From assembly GCF_021245805.1 (NCBI RefSeq), contig NZ_JAJJNF010000002.1:124001-188000 (forward strand): a DNA stretch of 64,000 nucleotides, given 5' to 3'. The notes beneath the pieces were generated by a model. The model did not search any database, had not been told where the DNA came from, and saw nothing but the letters and a program-made list of their open reading frames with translations. A program made the position numbers and the translations under genes. This DNA comes from Mangrovimonas futianensis. Lineage in GTDB: Bacteria; Bacteroidota; Bacteroidia; Flavobacteriales; Flavobacteriaceae. Below, in pieces: positions 52,589-61,900 of the stretch (the first letter of the stretch is position 1; every line of letters begins with the position of its first letter).

Positions 52589-53341
52589 ATGACCAAAACT
52601 GCATTAATTACTGGTGCAACCAGTGGCATAGGGTGGGCTACAGCTGTCGAATTTGCTAAAAAAGGCATTCAACTTATTCTTTGTGGAAGAAGACAAGACA
52701 GACTAGATGAATTAAAAACGGAATTGTCGCCTCTTGTACCCGTAACAACCCTAAATTTTGACGTGAGAGACAAAGACGAAGTCTTTAAAGCTATTGACTC
52801 TCTACCAAACTCCTTTAAAACGATTGATATCCTAATTAATAATGCTGGAAATGCCCATGGGCTAGACCCCATAGATGAAGGATCTCTTGACGACTGGGAT
52901 GCAATGATGGATATCAATGTCAAAGGACTATTATATATAAGTAAAGCTATTATTCCCTCTATGCGAGACAGACAATCTGGACATATCATAAATATTGGTT
53001 CTTCGGCTGGAAAAGAAGTATATCCTAAGGGCAATGTCTATTGCGGCAGTAAGCATGCTGTACTAGCTATCACAGAAGGTATGCGTATTGATTTGAATAC
53101 GTATGGCATCAAAGTAGGGGCTATCAATCCTGGATTGGTTGAAACCGAGTTTTCCAAGGTTCGATTTAAAGGTGGCTCACAAGCCGATAATGTTTATAAA
53201 GGTTATAAAGCGCTTCAAGCGGAGGATATTGCCGAAGCGATATATTTTGCTGTCTCCAGACCTCCTCATGTGAATATTGCAGACATGCTTATTTTTCCAA
53301 CAGCTCAAGCCTCATCAACCATATTAAAAAAGGAAGTATAA
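52589..53341 (+). CDS. Short-chain dehydrogenase/reductase (YdfG-like)
   Basis: The 250-residue product is a classical SDR: TGATSGIG (8-15) for NADP, NNAG (84-87), catalytic S138/S139, Y151 and K155 in YCGSK. The wording NPGLVETEFSKVRFKG and the C-terminal PPHVNIADMLIFPTAQAS match the YdfG group, which oxidises serine, threonine and 3-hydroxy acids. The true substrate is not shown. It is followed after 22 nt by an AlbA_2 gene in the same direction. Confidence 0.92.
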   Translation: MTKTALITGATSGIGWATAVEFAKKGIQLILCGRRQDRLDELKTELSPLVPVTTLNFDVRDKDEVFKAIDSLPNSFKTIDILINNAGNAHGLDPIDEGSLDDWDAMMDINVKGLLYISKAIIPSMRDRQSGHIINIGSSAGKEVYPKGNVYCGSKHAVLAITEGMRIDLNTYGIKVGAINPGLVETEFSKVRFKGGSQADNVYKGYKALQAEDIAEAIYFAVSRPPHVNIADMLIFPTAQASSTILKKEV

Positions 53342-53363
53342 TTAAATCTTCCCCATCTTTATC

Positions 53364-54503
53364 ATGATTAACAAACGCTTGCTCATTAAAAACTTATTGG
53401 CTCATAATGATGAGAACAGTTTTTATGACAAAAAGCGTCGAATTGATATTTCGCACAAAGAAGGGAAAGCCAAATTCTTAAAGCATATTTGTGCCCTCTC
53501 CAACAGCAACCCTAACAACAATTCCTTTATTGTTATTGGAGTTGAGGACGAAGACAATCAAATTGTAGGGACTGATTTTTTTGATGATAGTAAAATTCAA
53601 AACTTAATCAATGCCTATTTGACCAATCCCCCTATCGTACAATATGAAAACATTCCGTTTCCTCATTTGCCAGACGACAAAGTAGTGGGTTTGGTAACCA
53701 TTAGAGCTAAAGGGGACAACAAGATAACTTCCCTTAGAAAGAATATCTGGAAGTACTATGGAGGGTCCGTTTTCTTTAGGGATGGCAGTATGAGTATGCC
53801 CAAAGTATTTGATATCGAAATCAAGGATAACAATTCCAGTATTGTTGCTGATATTGAAAGGCATGCCCAAAACAACATAGAACACACTCTGGATGGCGTC
53901 TTTGATTTCATGAATACCCGAAAAGATTTTTCGCCCCAATACAAGGTCTTTAAGGAGTACTTCGTGGTATGTTGGGCTGGCCTGAAGAAAGTGGTTAAAG
54001 AGGAAGTGTTTTTCTCCCGGGTGGATATCAAGTTAATTAACGAGCAGGTTAGACTTTTTTATTCCAATCTAGACGAGGTTTCTATTAAATATGACGAAAA
54101 CACATTTAAGATTATTGAGTATGTTCGTTTGGGACTTCAGAATTCCTATAAATATTACCCACTTGAAGAAACCACAATTGAGTTTAAAAACAATGCTACC
54201 TACCACATTAAAACCGATTTATTGTTCCAACCACCACAATATGACAAAAGGGTACTCTATCATATTTATAATACAAACAATAACCTTCTGGAGAAATTAA
54301 AAAAAGGAATGAGTTTAAGCAACCATGAGGAACACGACCTCAAAAACTTACCAATCACCTACCTCCTTTGTTATTTTAATCTATTTCATGATGCTATTGA
54401 CAAACTCATTGAAATTAGACCTTACCTAAAGGCATACAATGAGGAAATATACACCTTATACAAAGACGCCATGAGAATTCTAAGAAAGGTGAAATACAGT
54501 TAA
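53364..54503 (+). CDS. AlbA_2 (Schlafen-type) domain protein
   Basis: The 379-residue product has an N-terminal AlbA_2 domain (about 20-155): KAKFLKHICALSNSN, NNSFIVIGVEDEDNQIVG, VGLVTIRAK and FFRDGS. This is the putative nucleic-acid or nucleotide-binding fold shared with Schlafen proteins. The C-terminal 220 residues are helical and not recognised. It lacks the usual HATPase-like C-terminal region. Cotranscription with the SDR gene is likely from the 22-nt spacing, and the unit ends at a hairpin at 54620. Confidence 0.82.
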   Translation: MINKRLLIKNLLAHNDENSFYDKKRRIDISHKEGKAKFLKHICALSNSNPNNNSFIVIGVEDEDNQIVGTDFFDDSKIQNLINAYLTNPPIVQYENIPFPHLPDDKVVGLVTIRAKGDNKITSLRKNIWKYYGGSVFFRDGSMSMPKVFDIEIKDNNSSIVADIERHAQNNIEHTLDGVFDFMNTRKDFSPQYKVFKEYFVVCWAGLKKVVKEEVFFSRVDIKLINEQVRLFYSNLDEVSIKYDENTFKIIEYVRLGLQNSYKYYPLEETTIEFKNNATYHIKTDLLFQPPQYDKRVLYHIYNTNNNLLEKLKKGMSLSNHEEHDLKNLPITYLLCYFNLFHDAIDKLIEIRPYLKAYNEEIYTLYKDAMRILRKVKYS

Positions 54504-54619
54504 TCCCAATAAAATACACATCTAAGCAATTTATCAGATTTTCATGCTATTGAAAGATTTTTAATGTCTGGTTTAAAATTAATAGCGACATTTGGAATGC
54601 TATTAATCGATTTTACAGA

Positions 54620-54661
54620 CCTGCCTTTATGAAATTTAAGTGGTTCATATGGCAGGTTTTT
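54620..54661 (+). terminator. Terminator of the SDR-AlbA_2 unit
   Basis: CCTGCC (54620-54625) pairs with GGCAGG (54651-54656), extended by TATGAA/TTCATA inside the stem, and is followed by TTTTTG. It stands about 117 nt beyond the AlbA_2 stop. Confidence 0.7.
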
Positions 54662-54737
54662 GTTTGCCTACTTTTCTCCCCTATTGACAATCTATTCATA
54701 ACCGAGCAACGATTAATTAATATATGAGGTGAAAATA

Positions 54738-54764
54738 AAAAACCACCTTAAAGAAGATGGTTTT
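54738..54764 (-). terminator. Terminator of asd
   Basis: AAACCACCTT pairs imperfectly with AGATGGTTTT around a short loop; on the minus strand the stem is followed by TTTTTTATTTT. It is 27 nt beyond the asd stop. Confidence 0.75.
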
Positions 54765-54790
54765 CACATGTATTATATTTTTGGAAGTGA

Positions 54791-55780
54791 TTATACCAAT
54801 TCCTTTTCTACTAGATATTCAGCAATTTGAACTGCATTGGTAGCTGCTCCTTTTCTTAAGTTATCAGCCACAATCCACATGTTCAACGTATTGGGTTGTG
54901 TTTCATCCCTTCTAATTCTTCCTACAAACACCTCATCCTTATTGTGCGCATAAATAGGCATTGGATAGGAGTTAGCTCCCGGATTATCCTGAACGATGAC
55001 ACCTGGAGTTTCACTTAGCAAAGTTCTTACATCAGCCAAGTCAAAATCATTTTCAAACTCCACATTCACAGATTCACTGTGCCCACCAGCCGTTGGAATT
55101 CTAACTGCTGTCGCAGAAACTGAAAACGTTTTATCATCAAGAATCTTTTGAGGCTCACGCGCCAATTTCATCTCTTCTTTAGTGTATCCATTATCTTCAA
55201 ACACATCACAATGAGGAAGCGCATTTTTAAAGATAGGGTAAGGATAAGCCATTTCGCCTTCCACACCTTTTACTTCATTCTCCATTTGATTGACCGCCTT
55301 TACACCTGTACCAGAAACCGATTGGTAGGTTGAAACTACCACACGCTTCATTCTGTATTTGTCATGTAATGGTGCCAATGCCATCACCAATTGAATGGTT
55401 GAGCAATTAGGATTGGCAATAATTTTATCTTCCTTTGTTAAAACTTTGGCATTGATTTCTGGAACTACTAGTTTTTTGGTAGGATCCATTCTCCATGCTG
55501 ATGAATTGTCTACAACCGTAGTTCCAACTTCAGCAAACTTAGGAGCCCATTCTAATGAGGTTCCTCCACCTGCCGAAAAAATAGCGATTTCAGGTTTTAA
55601 CTTCACAGCAGTCTCCAAACCAACAATAGTGAACTCCTTATCCTTAAAGGTCACCTTTTTCCCTACACTTCTTTCCGATGCTACTGGAATTAATTCAGAT
55701 ACTGGAAAGTTTCTTTCTTCCAAAACTTTCAACATCACCTCGCCAACCATACCTGTGGCGCCTACAACTGCTATTTTCAT
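54791..55780 (-). CDS. asd: Aspartate-semialdehyde dehydrogenase
   Basis: The 329-residue enzyme reduces aspartyl phosphate to aspartate semialdehyde for lysine, threonine, methionine and diaminopimelate synthesis. GATGMVGEVML (7-17) binds NADP, and the catalytic cysteine is C126 in ANPNCSTIQ. PTAGGHSESVNVEF carries the active-site histidine. Length is normal. It has its own terminator. Confidence 0.96.
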   Translation of the reverse strand: MKIAVVGATGMVGEVMLKVLEERNFPVSELIPVASERSVGKKVTFKDKEFTIVGLETAVKLKPEIAIFSAGGGTSLEWAPKFAEVGTTVVDNSSAWRMDPTKKLVVPEINAKVLTKEDKIIANPNCSTIQLVMALAPLHDKYRMKRVVVSTYQSVSGTGVKAVNQMENEVKGVEGEMAYPYPIFKNALPHCDVFEDNGYTKEEMKLAREPQKILDDKTFSVSATAVRIPTAGGHSESVNVEFENDFDLADVRTLLSETPGVIVQDNPGANSYPMPIYAHNKDEVFVGRIRRDETQPNTLNMWIVADNLRKGAATNAVQIAEYLVEKELV

Positions 55781-55802
55781 GATTTAAAAATTTAATAAGC
55801 TA

Positions 55803-55810
55803 CAAAAGTA
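55803..55810 (-). promoter_or_regulatory. Candidate -7 box of asd
   Basis: The minus strand reads TACTTTTG, a consensus match, 22 nt upstream of the asd ATG. No -33 element at the right spacing. Confidence 0.45.
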
Positions 55811-55849
55811 ATTAATATTCAAATTTCCATGAATTTTAATTACAAAAAA

Positions 55850-55872
55850 GAACCACCCGTATTGGGTGGTTT
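55850..55872 (-). terminator. Terminator of mscL
   Basis: AACCACCC (55851-55858) and GGGTGGTT (55864-55871) form an 8-bp stem with a 5-nt loop; on the minus strand it is followed by CTTTTTTG. It is 30 nt beyond the mscL stop. Confidence 0.8.
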
Positions 55873-55902
55873 TAGGTTTAGAATATATAGTGTAGCGAAT
55901 AA

Positions 55903-56304
55903 TTATTTCTTTAATAAATCTCTTATTTCTACCAACAATTCTGTTTCAGTTGGACCTTTTGGCGCTTCTGGAGCTGGCTCTTCCTTCTTTTTCATTGCAT
56001 TAACAGCCTTAACAATCATAAACATTACAAAGGCTACAATGATGAAATCCAACAAGTTGGTCAAAAACTCACCGTACATAACAGCCACTTCTCCTACCTT
56101 TTCACCGGCTTCATTTAAAGTACCCTCTTCTACAACGTACTTTAAGTCCTTGAAATCGGTTTTGAAAATCAAACCAATTAGTGGGGAAACGATACCTCCA
56201 GTAAATGAAGTAACAACACTATTAAAAGCAGCACCCATTACAAACGCGACGGCGATATCCACCAAATTGCCTTTCATGGCAAATTCTTTAAACTCTTTTA
56301 ACAT
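55903..56304 (-). CDS. mscL: Large-conductance mechanosensitive channel
   Basis: The 133-residue inner-membrane protein opens under hypo-osmotic shock. It starts with the amphipathic FKEFAMKGNLVDIAVAFVMGAAF (S1 and pore helix TM1). TM2 is LLDFIIVAFVMFMIVKAVN, and it ends in a charged C-terminal helix with LLVEIRDLLKK. Length and topology are typical of MscL. Monocistronic with its own terminator. Confidence 0.96.
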   Translation of the reverse strand: MLKEFKEFAMKGNLVDIAVAFVMGAAFNSVVTSFTGGIVSPLIGLIFKTDFKDLKYVVEEGTLNEAGEKVGEVAVMYGEFLTNLLDFIIVAFVMFMIVKAVNAMKKKEEPAPEAPKGPTETELLVEIRDLLKK

Positions 56305-56369
56305 AATAATATTGATTAATAGTTAGAACTAGTACGAAAATAGAAAAAAACCAATCCCTAAAACAAAAA

Positions 56370-57476
56370 TTATGAGATAATCTTTCTTTTAACGCGCTGT
56401 GATATAGCGGTTAACAACTCATAGGAAATGGTGCCTGCTCTTTGTGCCAATTGATCGGCAGTTGAAGCCATTCCAAAAACCATAACTTCATCACCTTCTT
56501 CACAGTCAATATCGGTAACATCCACCATGATCATGTCCATACAAACATTCCCAGAAATATATGCCTTTTGACCATTAATCATCACATAACCTTTTCCTTT
56601 TCCATACTGTCTGCTGATACCATCTGCATGACCTACTGGAATAGTAGCAGTCCTCGTAGGCTTCTCTACAATCAACCCTCTGTTATACCCCAAGCTATCC
56701 CCTTCGTTTAATTGATGGATTTGAGAGATCACCGATTTTAATGTAGCTATTGGCCTGAAATGTTTATTCTGCAATTCCGAATTCCCAAAGCCATATAAAC
56801 CGATACCACTTCTTACCATATCAAAATGCGCTTCCGGATAGTTTAAAATACCAGAAGTATTGCACATATGCTTAAGGACTTTGCTTCCTAATTGGCTCTC
56901 AAAAGTTTCTGCTATGCTTTTAAACAAATTAATTTGCTTTCCTGTAAATTCCTTTTCATTCAGATCTTCACTAGCACCCAAATGGGATAATATGGATCGT
57001 ACTTTCACAGCTTTTGTAGCCTTTAAAATTTGAATGATTTCTGGAACATCTTGCCCATTAAATCCCAGTCTATTTAAACCTGTATTGAATTTAATATGAA
57101 TGGGATAATCTATTTGATTGCCTTCTTCAGCTGTTTTAATAAACGCCTCAAGTACTTTAAAACTATAGAGATTCGGTTCCAAACATCTCTCTATAATAGT
57201 ATTAAAATGAATTGGCTGGGGATGCAATACCAAAATAGGTTTTGTTATACCAGAATCCCTCAAGGCAGCTCCCTCATAGGAATAGGCCACCGCAAAATAA
57301 TCAGCTCCTAATTTCTCAAGTTCACCAGCAATTGCAGCCGCATCACTACCATAAGCAAAGGCTTTTACTACAGCCAGAAACTTGGTGTTATTTGAAATTT
57401 GGGATTTTAAATATTGGAAGTTATGAGCTAGAGAATTCAGGTTAATCTCCAATAGGGTCTCCTTGGTCTTCGGCAT
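56370..57476 (-). CDS. alr: Alanine racemase
   Basis: The 368-residue PLP enzyme makes D-alanine for peptidoglycan. The Schiff-base lysine is K38 in AVVKAFAYGSD; the second catalytic tyrosine lies in the GDSLGYNRG region. The C-terminal domain contains HADGISRQYGKG and NVCMDMIMVDVTD. The ATG at 57476 lies inside the tdk gene (35-nt overlap), and the earlier start at 57515 would only lengthen that overlap. Confidence 0.94.
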   Translation of the reverse strand: MPKTKETLLEINLNSLAHNFQYLKSQISNNTKFLAVVKAFAYGSDAAAIAGELEKLGADYFAVAYSYEGAALRDSGITKPILVLHPQPIHFNTIIERCLEPNLYSFKVLEAFIKTAEEGNQIDYPIHIKFNTGLNRLGFNGQDVPEIIQILKATKAVKVRSILSHLGASEDLNEKEFTGKQINLFKSIAETFESQLGSKVLKHMCNTSGILNYPEAHFDMVRSGIGLYGFGNSELQNKHFRPIATLKSVISQIHQLNEGDSLGYNRGLIVEKPTRTATIPVGHADGISRQYGKGKGYVMINGQKAYISGNVCMDMIMVDVTDIDCEEGDEVMVFGMASTADQLAQRAGTISYELLTAISQRVKRKIIS

Positions 57477-58116
57477 GGTCTTCTTTAGATTTATTAATAA
57501 CCACTTCAGGATCATTTACCTTCATGTTCCTTACTTTGTCACGCAACATAGCTTTGTAAAAGGCAGCCCTACTCAAAGGCTCGTACTCATCAACCTCTCC
57601 CAACAAAACCAAATCGTCACTCTTTGATTTACGGTAACTATATTGGGCCAAGTTTCCTGTTCTCGTACAAATGGCATGCACTTTAGTAACATACTCAGCA
57701 GTTGCCATAAGATGCGGCATGGGTCCGAATGGATTGCCTTTAAAATCCATATCCAAGCCAGCTACTATCACGCGTACCCCCTTATTAGCAAGATCATTAC
57801 AAACCCTTACAATCTCATCATCAAAAAACTGGGCCTCATCGATCCCTACCACATCACAACCATCTGCCAAAATGGGAATATTGGCTGCAGCGGGTACAGG
57901 TGTAGACCTTATCTCATTGGAGTCATGAGACACCACCTTATCCTCATCATAACGTACGTCTATAGCCGGTTTGAAAATTTCAACCTTCTGTCTGGCAAAC
58001 TGGGCGCGCTTCAATCTACGGATCAATTCTTCGGTCTTACCCGAGAACATAGATCCACATATCACTTCAATCCAACCAAATTGTTCTTTATGATTTACCG
58101 TATTTTCGAGAAACAT
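57442..58116 (-). CDS. tdk: Thymidine kinase (type II)
   Basis: The 224-residue enzyme phosphorylates thymidine with ATP in nucleotide salvage. The P-loop is GSMFSGKTEE (21-30), the catalytic DEAQFF region is present, and the lasso loop ends LLGEVDEYEPLSRAAFYK. The usual zinc-binding Cys pairs are largely missing: only the Cys of HAICTRTG remains. This seems to be a Bacteroidota variant. The C-terminal 27-residue tail (after RNMK) is acidic and overlaps the start of alr by 35 nt, so the genes are coupled. Confidence 0.93.
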   Translation of the reverse strand: MFLENTVNHKEQFGWIEVICGSMFSGKTEELIRRLKRAQFARQKVEIFKPAIDVRYDEDKVVSHDSNEIRSTPVPAAANIPILADGCDVVGIDEAQFFDDEIVRVCNDLANKGVRVIVAGLDMDFKGNPFGPMPHLMATAEYVTKVHAICTRTGNLAQYSYRKSKSDDLVLLGEVDEYEPLSRAAFYKAMLRDKVRNMKVNDPEVVINKSKEDHAEDQGDPIGD

Positions 58117-58219
58117 TTTGTAATTTTAACACTAAATCAGGGTGATGACTCGTTCTGTATAAAGGTGGCGTAAATTTATTAAAAAACAAAAGCATATATT
58201 GGATTAAATCTTAAAAGTT

Positions 58220-58954
58220 ATGAAGAAGAAGTTGGAAGCTGAATTGATGAGCATTGCCCATAGAATCCTTAAATTAAAAGGAAAGGATGATATTGACAAA
58301 ATGCATCGTGAAGTAGCGGCGCTGTATGAAAAACTTACGGTTTTAAAATTTGCTAGAGACAATTTTCAAGAAGATTTACCTACCATAGAAAGTGATTCTT
58401 CATTTTTTGACCTCATTAATATAGCATTCAATCACAATATTAGCGACAACATTGAAATTGATGATAAAATCTACATTAATTTGGATGATAATGAGCATGA
58501 GGAAATTATGGAACCTGCCATTGAAAAAATCAAGGATATGGTAGCTCACATGCCTCAAGAATCTCAACAGGTAGATGAGCTGTTTGAAAAAGCCATCCCA
58601 AATCAACCCAAATACCACAAAAACGATTTTGACGAAATAACGGCGGACTTTAAAGAAACACCCGTTTTTGAGCCGCTCTCCAAACAAGGCAACGGAAAAA
58701 AATCTCTAAACGACCATATTAAACGTGGTGGTTTCACCATAGGCTTAAACGATAAACTGGCCTTTATCAAGCATCTGTTTGGTGGTAACTCACAAGATTA
58801 TGATCGTGTCATCTCTCAAATTAACACTCTGGACGATTTTGAAGATGCAGAAAATCTTATCCAAAACATGATCAAACCAGATCATAATAATTGGGCAGGA
58901 AAAGAAGAATTTGAGGAACGATTTATGGAAATTATAGAGCGTAAATTTAATTAA
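58220..58954 (+). CDS. Conserved cytoplasmic protein, unknown
   Basis: The 244-residue product is soluble and acidic. The N-terminal helix pair (LEAELMSIAHRILKLKGKDD, MHREVAALYEKLTVLKFARDNF) is followed by a variable acidic middle. A better-conserved-looking C-terminal block follows: KKSLNDHIKRGGFTIGLNDKLAFIKHLFGGNSQDYDRVI and a final NNWAGKEEFEERFMEIIERKF. I do not know a named function. Its stop overlaps the convergent T9SS cargo gene by 4 nt. Confidence 0.78.
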   Translation: MKKKLEAELMSIAHRILKLKGKDDIDKMHREVAALYEKLTVLKFARDNFQEDLPTIESDSSFFDLINIAFNHNISDNIEIDDKIYINLDDNEHEEIMEPAIEKIKDMVAHMPQESQQVDELFEKAIPNQPKYHKNDFDEITADFKETPVFEPLSKQGNGKKSLNDHIKRGGFTIGLNDKLAFIKHLFGGNSQDYDRVISQINTLDDFEDAENLIQNMIKPDHNNWAGKEEFEERFMEIIERKFN

Positions 58955-61900
58955 TACGTCAAATACACCCACCCAACCACGGGTTTATCCAAAGCATCAA
59001 TCTCTAATACATAGTAATAGGTTCCTACTGGTAAAAGGGTTTTGGGGTCATGCAAGATTCCTTGGTTTGGTTTTCCATTCCAGTTATTGTCATAATTCTC
59101 TGTTTTGAAAACGGTGGTGCCATATCTGTTAAAGATTCGGATGTTATTGGAACCATAATCCTGAAGACACGGAATCACAAAATAATCATTGAATCCATCA
59201 TTATTGGGAGTAAACGCCTGAGGTATCTCCAAACAATTGTCCAAGGTTATCGATGCCTCATCGGTATTGTTGGTCTCATCCCTATCTGTTTCCAGAAGCC
59301 CTGTTAAGGAAGCCACATTAGTAAGCTCTGAAGATGAAACGATGGTAGTTTCCAGGGTTAACGTTTCTGTTTGCTGGGGCGCCAAACTGGAAAGACTCCA
59401 AATGTAAGTCGTTATATCAAAAATACCCGCACTCACCTCATAGTTATCCACCACAAAACTGGCAGGAAGCATCTCGGTTATTTCTATATTATTCCCTGTA
59501 GAAGAACCATTATTTGTGACTTGGATGGTAAACACAACACTTTCACCGAGTGAACTTTCACTTGGTTCAACTGATTTGATTACAGCGATATCGACATCTG
59601 TAGTATCCTCTAAAACAGTAAGCTCTGCAAAGGTTTGGGTTGCATCAATATTCACGAGGTCACTAAAATTAGTATATGAATTGACCAAACTCCCCGCCTC
59701 ATTAGCTGTTATCTCTACTGAAAATGTACAATTCGAAATACCTTGTGGGATACTCAAGTTGGTAATTCCCACAAACGTATCGCCTATATCACCAACAAAA
59801 TCACCTGTGGCCCCATTGGCCATGACCCAAGTGGGAGGCTCATTTAGTACCATTCCAGTGGGAAGATTATCCACAAACGCAATACCCGTTTGTTGCGGAC
59901 TGGTAGAGGTGTTATTTATTGTAAATGTCAAGGTAGTTTGCTGCCCCTCATAGATCATATCTGGATCAAAGGACTTCACTAAAAATGGAGCAATTACTTG
60001 CACATTACTGATGGATGTATTGGTTTCTGGACTCAACTCTTCATTATCATCTTGATTTGGAATTGCAGAAACCGTATTGGTAAAAGCGCCTCCAAAATTT
60101 GGCGCCAAAACCGGTATAACTATTCTGATAGTAGCATTGGGTTCCATGAATGATATCAATCCAGTAAGTGTATTACCGTTAATTTGTAAATTGGAAATAC
60201 AAGCTGCGTTTCCATTGGTCACATTACATGTTGGCGTCCCATTTATGGTGAATTCATCTCCTAAAATGTTTTCAAAATCAATATTAATGGCATTATAACT
60301 GGAACTACTATTTGAAATATCTATAATCCAGTCAAACTGCTGATTGACATTAACCTGTGGATACTCTGGAAAGGTCTGGACTACCAAATCCACACAAGGA
60401 GCTAAATAGGTCTTTGCAGAAGCCTCATTATTATCCTCATTGCTATCAATAACCTGATCGTTAAAAAATTCAATTGTTGCATGGTTCTCAACATACATGG
60501 GTATTCCCGAGCAACCGGGATACCAATCGACAACAACCTGAAAAGTAACCGAACTTTCACCTGGTAGTATCCAGTTATCTTCCGCTAAAATTTCCCATAA
60601 AACATCATTTTCATTATTATTTGGAATTCCGTCAAAAACCTCTCCAACATAGACGTGATCAAGGGGTAAACAACTAGCAGTGCCTGTTGTGGAAACACAA
60701 GCTACCGATACCAGCGTACCTGTAAGATCGTTACCCCCTGCACCTATTATATAATCCTCTAAGGCAATGGGAACATCCACTTCCGAATTATTAAAAGCGG
60801 TAATTTCATAGGTGATTTCCCCCCAATCAGCTGTATTATTCTCATCACTCCCTATGGGTAATGCAGGATCTATTTGTGATTTAGTTATGTAAATATCCTC
60901 AGAGGGACATAATGGAGCTGCCGGAAAGCTTAAGTAATCACTTTGGGCGCTATTTTCATTGTTTGAATCAAATAAATCACTCTGTAAGATATTGGTGCCA
61001 CTCCTTAAATGAACTTGAATATCTTCACCATCTACAGAACATTCTGGTTCTATAAAAATAAGTGTGCTGGTGATGGTAATCGTAGTGTTTGCCGGCATCA
61101 AAAAGTTCTCGCTCGTCCAAAAAATATCATTTTGAGTCAAGGTTACATCTGAACAACTAAGGTTTCCCGTTGTATCAGTACATTCCAATGATACAATCTC
61201 CCACTCTACAAATGGCGTTAAATTTTGAAGAAAAAAAGCGACGTAAGCATCCAAAGGGCCATCATTACAAACTGTCGTGGTAAAGGTGATTTCCTCTCCC
61301 CAATCCAAAGACTCTGAAATATCCGGATTAATTTGAACGGTGTCTATACAAATATCTGTTACGTTACATACCTCACTTTCCAACAAGGTTAAAGGAATGG
61401 TGTTGGAAAAATTTGACGACTCGTTTTCATGATTCAATAATAATTGGATGGAACTTCCTACCTCAATGGGTTGTAATTCAAATGCGCAAGATGCCCCAGT
61501 AATTTGGTATTGCACCTCAAAAGTCAAGGACCCTCCGGCAGTAAATACATTGGATGTTCCCATTGTAAAAATTGTTTCAACCGAATTGACTTGCGCCGTG
61601 GATCCCGATACACCAGAAAGATCTATACAAGCCATCCCATTCGTAGCCCCAATACACTCTATCGATTCAAAAGCAATAATAGGACTTCCATAAATTAAAG
61701 GGGTATTAAGGGTCATTATACCAGAAAAACTACTCAAAGGGTAGTCTATGATACTGTTGTTTGTTATGGTAAATTGGTAAGTTACTGTTTCCCCCCAAGT
61801 ACTTATGCCTGTTCCTGGAGAGGGATTTATTTGGGTATTAGTTACAGTAAAATCTATAGGTACATCCACCACGTTCATAGAAATAATGGACTGGTTATTT

